A DNA stretch of 64,000 nt, taken from positions 248,001-312,000 of the forward strand of contig JAMLHI010000001.1 of assembly GCA_023957235.1 (NCBI GenBank), written 5' to 3'. Below the pieces are notes generated by a model. It saw nothing but the letters and a program-made list of their open reading frames with translations, did no database searches and was not told the origin of the DNA. Position 1 is the first letter of the stretch. Every line of letters starts with the position of its first letter. The position numbers and the translations under genes were made by a program. The DNA comes from Chitinophagales bacterium (GTDB taxonomy: Bacteria > Bacteroidota > Bacteroidia > Chitinophagales > JADIYW01). This document shows positions 57,397-64,000 of the stretch, piece after piece.

Positions 57397-59601
57397 CTAA
57401 AATTGACTTTCTAAGCTCATTTCTTCTAAAGGAGCAAACCCATCATAAAAATTTTCTGAATCATCCTGACATACATTCTGAATCAGAGTTGTATCTGTAG
57501 GTGTAAAAAACTTGGCTTGCTCAATATCTTTAAATTTAGGGTCTCTAACTACTTTCTGGAAAAAATTTCCCCAGATAGGAAGGGCTGCTGATGCTCCCTG
57601 ACCTAAATATGTCGTTCTAAATCTCAAAAACTGTTCATCATTACCTACCCAGACTCCTGCAACCAACTTGGGCGTATAGCCCATAAACCAAGCATCAACA
57701 TTCTTATTGGTAGTTCCTGTTTTTCCAGCCATCTCTAATTGGCCCATATTATAATTTCTTTTCAGACGGTTCCCCGTTCCACCAGGCTCAATAACACCCT
57801 GCATCAGATTAATCATTTTATATGCAGTATTGCTCCCAAAGGCCTCAATGCGCTTAGAGATAAACAGTTTGATGACATTGCCATTTTTGTCTTCAACTCG
57901 TGTTAACATGATAGGTTCTGAACGAATTCCTCCTGACGGGAAACAGCTATAAGCAGTGACCATTTCAAATAAAGAAATATCTCCAGCCCCTAAAGCAATG
58001 GCTGGGTATGCTGGCAATTTGGTTTTGATTCCCATCCGTTCTCCCATCTCCACCATGGCAGAAGCTCCTAATTGCTGAACTAAATAGGCGGCACAACCAT
58101 TGTCTGAAGTGGCCAAACATCTTTTCAATGTCTTTACACCCCCTGAACCAGAGACAGTCCAGTCTCCAATTGTAACAGTACCTGCAGGAACAGAAATACA
58201 TGGAGACCAACCATTGTCCACAGCCAAAGTGTAAAGAACTGGTTTGTAAGTAGAACCCACTTGTCGCTTAGTGTTGATATTAACGTGGTCAAATTTGAAA
58301 TATTTAAAGTCAATTCCTCCTACCCATGCTCTAATATACCCATTCTCAGGATCCATCGCCATAAATCCTGTTTGAAGAAATAACATGTGGTATTTTATAG
58401 AGTCCAATGGTGTCATTACTGTATCCTTTTCTCCCTTCCAAGAAAACACCTTCATTTTGTTCTTAGTGTTGAAGATTTCTTCAATGTCATTTTTACTAAG
58501 TCCTTCATCTAACAGTCTTCGGTACCTTTCAGAATTGACTTTTGCATGTTGAAGTCGTTCTTTTCCCAAACCGCTATTAAATACATTAGAGCCTTTGTAT
58601 TGCTCACTAAATAATTTCTGATAACTTGAAAGATGCTCTTTCACAGACTCTTCTGCATATTGTTGCAATTTAGAATCTATTGTAGTATAAATTTTCAAAC
58701 CATCTTTATAGAGATTATATGTTGAGCCGTCTTGTTTAGGATTGTTTTTGAAGAAAGTTTTTAATTCTTGTGCCAAAATATCTCTGAAATATGGAGCCAA
58801 TCCTTCCACATGGTTTATGGGAGTAAAATCCAAGACAATATCCTTGGCACTCAATTCTTTATATTGATTTTGTGTCAAGTATTTATTTTTTACCATTTGC
58901 CCTAATACAACATTTCTCCGTGCTTTAGAGTCTTTAGGATTGCCCCTAGGATTATATGCACTAGGAGCTTTCAGCATACCCACTAATACAGCTGCTTCTT
59001 CTACTTTTAAATCTTTCGGTTGTTTATTGAAATATACATGCGATGCACTATGAATACCGACAGCGTGATTGACAAAATCTACAGTATTGAAATACATTGC
59101 GATGATTTCCTCTTTTGTATATCTTTTTTCTAGTTGAATAGCAATAATATATTCCTGTGCTTTTTCAATAATACGTTTAAAAATATTTTTTCGCCCCGTA
59201 TTATTAAACATATTTTTTGCTAATTGTTGAGTGATAGTACTTCCTCCTCCTTCTTTCCCCAATAAAAGAACTGCCCGAAGTGTTGCTTTTATGTCAATTC
59301 CAGAATGCTTAAAAAATCTTTCGTCTTCAGTAGATATTAATGCTTGAACGAGGTCGTCAGGAAGATCCTTAAACTCAACATTAGTCCTATTATCAATAAA
59401 ATACTTTCCAAGAAGAACTCCATCTGCCGAATAGATTTCTGAAGCTAGATTAGATTTTGGATTTTCCAATTCTTGAATATCTGGAAGGCTTCCAAAAAAA
59501 CCACATCCTGTAAGAAAAAAGAAGGCAAATACAAAAATTAAGCCCATTGCATATCCTTTCCAGAGAAGAATTGTGTTATTTTTAAATAGATTGTTCATCA
59601 A
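57397..59601 (-). CDS. Class A penicillin-binding protein (transglycosylase/transpeptidase)
   Basis: This 734-residue bifunctional murein synthase is anchored by one N-terminal helix (GLIFVFAFFFLTGCG). The GT51 domain has catalytic EDERFFKHSGID and GGSTITQQLAKNMF. The transpeptidase has GSTYKP (Ser-x-x-Lys; active Ser), SDNGC (SxN) and AGKTGTT (KTG). The overall pattern is PBP1A-like. It overlaps sprE/porW by four bases (ATGA). It builds peptidoglycan in the periplasm. Confidence 0.94.
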   Translation of the reverse strand: MMNNLFKNNTILLWKGYAMGLIFVFAFFFLTGCGFFGSLPDIQELENPKSNLASEIYSADGVLLGKYFIDNRTNVEFKDLPDDLVQALISTEDERFFKHSGIDIKATLRAVLLLGKEGGGSTITQQLAKNMFNNTGRKNIFKRIIEKAQEYIIAIQLEKRYTKEEIIAMYFNTVDFVNHAVGIHSASHVYFNKQPKDLKVEEAAVLVGMLKAPSAYNPRGNPKDSKARRNVVLGQMVKNKYLTQNQYKELSAKDIVLDFTPINHVEGLAPYFRDILAQELKTFFKNNPKQDGSTYNLYKDGLKIYTTIDSKLQQYAEESVKEHLSSYQKLFSEQYKGSNVFNSGLGKERLQHAKVNSERYRRLLDEGLSKNDIEEIFNTKNKMKVFSWKGEKDTVMTPLDSIKYHMLFLQTGFMAMDPENGYIRAWVGGIDFKYFKFDHVNINTKRQVGSTYKPVLYTLAVDNGWSPCISVPAGTVTIGDWTVSGSGGVKTLKRCLATSDNGCAAYLVQQLGASAMVEMGERMGIKTKLPAYPAIALGAGDISLFEMVTAYSCFPSGGIRSEPIMLTRVEDKNGNVIKLFISKRIEAFGSNTAYKMINLMQGVIEPGGTGNRLKRNYNMGQLEMAGKTGTTNKNVDAWFMGYTPKLVAGVWVGNDEQFLRFRTTYLGQGASAALPIWGNFFQKVVRDPKFKDIEQAKFFTPTDTTLIQNVCQDDSENFYDGFAPLEEMSLESQF

Positions 59602-62600
59602 TAATTTTCTTGATAAAAGATTTTATAGTCATCCAATTTTTTTCCTGTGAATAACTCTTTGAAATTATCTTGCGAAATTAGTAGTATTTCTGCGTTAATT
59701 AGGGCTTCTCTAATAGTTAAATTTTTTGAATTATTCAGAGTGCTTACTCCTTTTTTGGCATCCTCTATGTTTTCAAACCTTTTAATCAGAAGGAGAGCGG
59801 TCTTTGCATCCAGATATGAATTGCTGCCACGGATACGTTGATTAGGGAAATCTTTATCCATTTCTTCATTGATAGCTTCAACTAGTTTGGCATTATTCTG
59901 TTTGCGATCTTCCAATAGCATGATAATAAAATGATAACCGTCTGCAACCTTAAATATTCCAGTTGAAGAAGGAGTTGGCGGAGCAATTTCTTTATCTGCC
60001 AAATCTTGATGGTGCTCGATGAGCATTTTTAAATACAATTTGGCTTGTTCTGCTTCGATACTTTTAGGATATGCTTGGATAATATTTTCTAGAGCAGTCT
60101 TATATTCTTTGTACTGTCCTAATTTTCCTAAAGAAACAGCAGCTAAAAAATCTACTTTTTTTAATAACGTTTTGTCAGAAGAATATTTTTCATAGAAAAA
60201 CAATTTCCTTTCTAAAACATCAGAGAATTGACCCTCTAAAAAGAGTTGATAAAGAGTGTTATAATAATCCTCCGCTTGTGAACTATTTTTTTCATCCTTG
60301 CGGACATATTTCACCTCTCTATTTTTAATTATTTTTTGGCTCAGTTCATGCTCAGGAAAATGATTCAACAAACTGTCTGTTGTTTCCTTGGCAAGATTCA
60401 TCTTATTCATTTCTGAATAAATTAGAATTTTATTGTAAAGTGCTTCAGGAATCAGTTTTTGTTCAGGATATCTGCTTAATAAGCTATCTAGATATAAGAG
60501 AGCGACAGAATAATTTTTTAACTCATGGAAAAATAATTTTCCTCTTACCAAATATGTCTTAGCGATGATATCATTGGCTAGCTCAACTTCTTCCTTAGTA
60601 GAAGGAATCTTTATAGGCGCTTTAGGGATAATATTTGTAATTGTATCAAGTGCTTTTTGTTTCATTTCTTCAGTGAAACCAACAGAACTAAGCATTATAG
60701 CTTCTCCTCTCCTCCAATTATTCACATAAGGCCTTTCTCCCCATATTTGTTTAAACTCTGTAAAACCTTTTGACCGCATATCAATATTATAAAAATACCA
60801 TTGACCTTTAGCAGTATATTGTTCTTGGGAGACATTAAAATTTGATGAGCTACCAATACCCGTTGAAGAGAAAGAGGCATCCTCAGCATTTTTTGCAACT
60901 TCTTTGCGTTTCAATTTTCTATCCGACTTATTTTGTGCTTTTACATGCATCGCCAAATCTTCCCTAGATAAAGTAGAAAGATAAATAAGGGAATCCTGCT
61001 GAAATGCCAAATCCTGCTCCTCAATGATCTGTTTAAGTGATTTTACAGTAGTAACAATCTTATTTTTCAGGAGGGTATCCTTTTGAATCTTTGCTTGTGC
61101 ACTATCATAATAGACATACGCCTCTTTAAAAAGGTGTTTTTCATAACTGATATCTCCTAATCTAACTAGTGCTTTCCCTTTTTGGTCAGGTGAACTGAAA
61201 TTATATGTCAGCGCTTTCTCCAATTGCTGTATTGCTTTGCTGGTGTCCGCTTTTTGTAATGAAATTTCAGAAAGAGTATATAATGCTTTATCCCCAACAA
61301 TTTTACTCTTGGCAAATTTATTAAACCCTTTTGTTATGGCCAAAGAATCTTGGTTATCAACCTTTTGTGTCGAGACAAACTTGTTCATCATTTCCAAAGC
61401 ATTATAACTGATGACTTCATCTTTTCCTTTTTCGTAGATAGATTTATAGATGTCATAAGCCCGCTGGGGATCTGACTGAGAAGACAATTGAGCTAATAAG
61501 TAATTATAATAATTTTTCTCTTTTTTCTTTTTGATATATGGTATTGACTCTTCAAGTGCCTGTGCAGCAAATTTGATTTGACCTTTATTATAATAGTAAT
61601 ATGCATTAACAATCAAAACGTCCTTTCTTTGCTTTTTTCTGAGTTTAATGAGTGTCTTGGAATATTCAACAATACTCTCAGCATCAGAAAAATTTCGTTG
61701 TTTAATAAGGGTTTTGGTCATCCACACAAGCGCTTCAGGTCGGCTTTGAAGATGTTTGATTTTTTCCCAAAGTGTTAATTTGTCAATATTCTCCTTCTGT
61801 TTCTGAGTCAGCGTATCTACAACATTCCCAGCTTCTAGCTTTTCTTTAGTATATAATAAAGCTTTTACTTTTTTGTCTGCCTTATTTGCTTCAGATTGGC
61901 TTCCAGAATTAGAACCCACTTCAATAGAAACTCCTTCTGAAATTTTATCGAGGATACCGGAAACAGATTTCTTCTTTTTAGTAGGCGTTGTTTTAGTAGG
62001 AGTAGTCTTCACTGCTGAAGGAGAAGGTGGTTTATATTTACCTTTAGCCTTTTGCTTTAGCATTTTTTCTTTGGCTTTAATCTTTTGTTGAAGTTCCTTC
62101 TCTTTGGCTTTTGCAACAGCCTCCATTCTTTTTTTCTTATCTTCTGCAGACTTAGCTATTTCACTGTTTTTTGATTTTTCTTTTTGCTCCAATTCCTTCT
62201 TCTTGTCTTTAGCAATTTTATTCAATTCCTTTTGCTTGGCAACCTTAGCCTTTAAAATTGCTTTTTGAGAAATAGCTGCTTTTTTATTATTGAATTTTCC
62301 TCTCAAAGCAGTAGAAACATATTGAAAATCAACCAGAGCACTATCTAAACTACCTTTCAAAAAATGGGCTTTACCCAATAGTGTATAACAATCATCTTTC
62401 CATCTAGAATAATCATGTCTTTGCAGGACGACACCAGTCTTGACGATGATTTTCTGAAGTTGAGCCTCATTGCCTGCAAACGAGGGAGGATAGTCATGAA
62501 AATAAAAAGGGAGAGTATCCTGATAATTGATGGTAGAATTGCGTTCATGCTCTTTAAGCATTTCATCATAAATACGTTTGGCATTGAAATAATAATTATT

Positions 62601-62759
62601 TCTAGTGTTCACGTCCCCCCAACCTTTTTTGAGTATGCTAACATCTTTTTTCTTACCTGAATTTTTAGATGGCTTTGCCTCTATATTATTCCAATAAAAA
62701 AAGGAACAATATATAAGTGCAACTATATATCCTATTTTATACCACTTATAGTGGAACAT
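59598..62759 (-). CDS. sprE: Type IX secretion/gliding TPR protein SprE/PorW
   Basis: About 1,053 residues from the Met at 62759 (MFHYKWYKIGYIVALIYCSF); an ATG at 62819 would add 20 residues. A hydrophobic N terminus is followed by KGWGDVNTRNNYYFNAKRIY, the family opening, then a Lys-rich coiled-coil insertion at residues 160-280, many TPRs, and the diagnostic WYFYNIDMRSKGFTEFKQIW with GERPYVNNWRR. SprE/PorW links the PorKLMN motor rings to the translocon. A lipidation Cys is not certain here. It is the third type IX gene in the window and is co-directional with the penicillin-binding protein. Confidence 0.87.
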   Translation of the reverse strand: MFHYKWYKIGYIVALIYCSFFYWNNIEAKPSKNSGKKKDVSILKKGWGDVNTRNNYYFNAKRIYDEMLKEHERNSTINYQDTLPFYFHDYPPSFAGNEAQLQKIIVKTGVVLQRHDYSRWKDDCYTLLGKAHFLKGSLDSALVDFQYVSTALRGKFNNKKAAISQKAILKAKVAKQKELNKIAKDKKKELEQKEKSKNSEIAKSAEDKKKRMEAVAKAKEKELQQKIKAKEKMLKQKAKGKYKPPSPSAVKTTPTKTTPTKKKKSVSGILDKISEGVSIEVGSNSGSQSEANKADKKVKALLYTKEKLEAGNVVDTLTQKQKENIDKLTLWEKIKHLQSRPEALVWMTKTLIKQRNFSDAESIVEYSKTLIKLRKKQRKDVLIVNAYYYYNKGQIKFAAQALEESIPYIKKKKEKNYYNYLLAQLSSQSDPQRAYDIYKSIYEKGKDEVISYNALEMMNKFVSTQKVDNQDSLAITKGFNKFAKSKIVGDKALYTLSEISLQKADTSKAIQQLEKALTYNFSSPDQKGKALVRLGDISYEKHLFKEAYVYYDSAQAKIQKDTLLKNKIVTTVKSLKQIIEEQDLAFQQDSLIYLSTLSREDLAMHVKAQNKSDRKLKRKEVAKNAEDASFSSTGIGSSSNFNVSQEQYTAKGQWYFYNIDMRSKGFTEFKQIWGERPYVNNWRRGEAIMLSSVGFTEEMKQKALDTITNIIPKAPIKIPSTKEEVELANDIIAKTYLVRGKLFFHELKNYSVALLYLDSLLSRYPEQKLIPEALYNKILIYSEMNKMNLAKETTDSLLNHFPEHELSQKIIKNREVKYVRKDEKNSSQAEDYYNTLYQLFLEGQFSDVLERKLFFYEKYSSDKTLLKKVDFLAAVSLGKLGQYKEYKTALENIIQAYPKSIEAEQAKLYLKMLIEHHQDLADKEIAPPTPSSTGIFKVADGYHFIIMLLEDRKQNNAKLVEAINEEMDKDFPNQRIRGSNSYLDAKTALLLIKRFENIEDAKKGVSTLNNSKNLTIREALINAEILLISQDNFKELFTGKKLDDYKIFYQENY

Positions 62760-62819
62760 CTTTATAAAATTCACTATTGAAACGCAATTTCTCAATTTTA
62801 TTTCATTTATCCTTCTCAT

Positions 62820-63091
62820 TAACTCATAAAATAAAAAACTGTCGTCAAACTATTTAGAAAAGTTGATGATTTTTACGAGTGAAGAAAATTATTATCTATT
62901 ACAAATTTAGTAAGTGCTAACCCTTAAAAACTAAAAGGAATTTACAAAGCTTCTTTCCTTTCAGAACCAAAGTCGATTTTTTTTGTCCAATGCTACCTAG
63001 TCAGCCCTCTGCTCCACATTCTAAATATCGGCAATTAACACACATTGCTGCCAATTCATAGATTTATTATATATTTACTTGAAATTTTTAA
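62820..63091. other. Gap upstream of sprE, nothing recognised
   Basis: These 272 bases separate divergent genes and should hold the sprE promoter. I see no repeat, RNA or clear box. Confidence 0.4.
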
Positions 63092-63094
63092 ATC

Positions 63095-63838
63095 ATCGCA
63101 ACAGATAAACTAAATACCAATCAACTAAAAAGCTATTTCAAGAACAAATCCGTTTTTGAAACAAAGGATATTATTGCCTTTTACGAACAAATAGAAAGCA
63201 ACATAAAACCAACAACCATAAATTGGAGAATTTATGCTTTAGTTCAAAATGGTGTTTTACAGCGAATTGGAAGAGGAAAATTTACTGTAGGTAAAGAAGT
63301 AAAATATATTCCTGAAATCTCATCAACAATAAAAAATATTTTCAAAAAACTGAAAAGGGAGTTTCCTAATACAAACATTTGTGTTTGGAACACATCCGCC
63401 CTTAATGAATTTATACAACACCAACCCAAGCAATTTTTTACTTTGGTAGAAACAGATAAAGAAACAACCAATTCTGCTTTTTACTTTTTGAGGGAAATTA
63501 AAAAGTCGGTTTTTATTGAACCTACAAGCGACATTTTAGAAAAATATATTCTGAACGAAAAAGAAACATTCATCATAAAACCAATTATTTCAGAAGCTCC
63601 AACACAAAATATAAATGGGATAGAAACCATAACCATTGAAAAAGTGTTAGTAGATATTTTTTGTGATGATGTTATTTTTTCAACTCAGCAAGGTGAAGAA
63701 ATACGAATGATTTTTAAAAATGCATTTGAAAAATACACCATCAACCAAAGTAAAATGCTTCGCTATGCAGATAGACGTAGAAAGAAAGAAGAATTGAGCC
63801 AGTTTATAAAAACAATTTCAAATTTATGGCAGCATTAA
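63095..63838 (+). CDS. DUF6577/AbiEi-like protein without a standard start codon
   Basis: The open frame runs from just after a stop at 63089 to 63838. Its first codons are ATC-ATC-GCA-ACA-GAT; no ATG, GTG or TTG is in frame until about 63440. Homology-like content begins at the very start: an N-terminal winged-helix region (KSYFKNKSVFETKDI, then NWRIYALVQNGVLQRIGRGK) that is the AbiEi antitoxin-type fold, and a middle domain ending ETITIEKVLVDIFCDD. A start at the ATC of 63095 or a mutated ATG is the simplest reading; starting at the ATG at 63443 would lose the DNA-binding half. Its stop overlaps the next ATG by one base. Confidence 0.7.
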   Translation: MATDKLNTNQLKSYFKNKSVFETKDIIAFYEQIESNIKPTTINWRIYALVQNGVLQRIGRGKFTVGKEVKYIPEISSTIKNIFKKLKREFPNTNICVWNTSALNEFIQHQPKQFFTLVETDKETTNSAFYFLREIKKSVFIEPTSDILEKYILNEKETFIIKPIISEAPTQNINGIETITIEKVLVDIFCDDVIFSTQQGEEIRMIFKNAFEKYTINQSKMLRYADRRRKKEELSQFIKTISNLWQH

Positions 63839-64000
63839 TGGATAAATTACAAATAATACCAACAGGTTTGCTTAGAGTATATTTGGAGCAAGTTCCAAAA
63901 GGGTTGCAAGTGGCTTTTGATAAGTTGCAAGATGCAGATATTTCAACTAATACATTTAGTTTCTATACTTCAGTGGCATCGGTTTTCAGCAGTAAAATTG
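63838..64000 (+). CDS. Fic-family protein, N-terminal part (runs off the window)
   Basis: The frame opens at an ATG overlapping the previous stop (TAATG) and is still open at the window end, giving 54 residues, MDKLQIIPTGLLRVYL and so on. NTFSFYTSVASVFSSKI corresponds to the Fic N-terminal region, in which SSKIEG normally follows and blocks or tunes the AMP-transferase site. The catalytic HPFxxGN motif would lie beyond the window. Coupling to a DUF6577/AbiEi-like gene suggests a toxin-antitoxin-like pair. A nucleotidyltransferase partner (AbiEii) was considered but does not fit the sequence. Confidence 0.6.
   Translation, partial: MDKLQIIPTGLLRVYLEQVPKGLQVAFDKLQDADISTNTFSFYTSVASVFSSKI

Noticed and set aside
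63838-64000. AbiEii-type nucleotidyltransferase toxin expected after an AbiEi-like gene
   Set aside because: The visible N terminus (FSFYTSVASVFSSKI) fits the Fic N-terminal region and lacks the VGGTALAL motif expected early in AbiEii proteins.

Overview
The window is AT-rich DNA from a member of the Bacteroidota. Three genes encode parts of the type IX secretion and gliding apparatus (SprA, PorZ, SprE/PorW). The tmRNA encodes the tag GDNNYALAA, and two promoters match the Bacteroidota TAnnTTTG box. Gene content (IcmF, a membrane pyrophosphatase, a recO-porZ pair, TPR-rich lipoproteins) fits an aerobic environmental lineage, perhaps near Saprospiria or Chitinophagia. That finer placement is a guess.

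Layout. 0-6.1 kb: 3' part of sprA. 6.4-8.9 kb: a Crp-type regulator, an alpha/beta hydrolase and a short-chain dehydrogenase on one strand. 8.9-12.9 kb: accessory genes, namely a DUF6364/PIN toxin-antitoxin pair bracketed by a 169-bp direct repeat, a second Crp-type regulator divergent from a HAD phosphatase and a GNAT acetyltransferase, and a chloramphenicol-acetyltransferase-like gene. 13-17.6 kb: an M19 peptidase downstream of a membrane-anchored TPR-CHAT (caspase-like) protein. 17.7-33.5 kb: mostly housekeeping: leuB, an ion-transporter-like protein, icmF, an FG-GAP protein, tmRNA, a VanX-type dipeptidase, an ArsC-like protein, queD, an aminotransferase, a ClC channel, porZ and recO. 33.5-39.6 kb: an aldose epimerase, then a minus-strand operon of a DpnII-type restriction-modification system (dpnM, dpnB, an unknown gene, dpnA) that runs directly into rmuC. 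39.9-46.4 kb: an AddA/RecB-like helicase-nuclease, a tandem universal stress protein and hppA.

46.6-54.1 kb is a mosaic island. It carries a frameshifted methyltransferase, an AraC regulator, a DUF4359 protein, a second type II restriction-modification pair, a truncated IS91-type transposase, a ParE/ParD pair and three related short insertion elements. The restriction-modification pair and the ParE/ParD pair are each bounded by short complementary cores (CCGCTAAC/GTTAGCGG and CCACCAAC/GTTGGTGG). This is the signature of integron gene cassettes, and no integrase is in view. The three insertion elements all begin exactly six bases after the AAC of such a core. This looks like a cluster of cassettes lacking an integrase, parasitised by a site-specific element, and is the most interesting part of the window.

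54.2-62.8 kb returns to core genes: DUF1015, uvrC, a class A penicillin-binding protein and sprE/porW. The window ends in a DUF6577/AbiEi-like gene with no normal start codon, followed by the beginning of a Fic-family gene.
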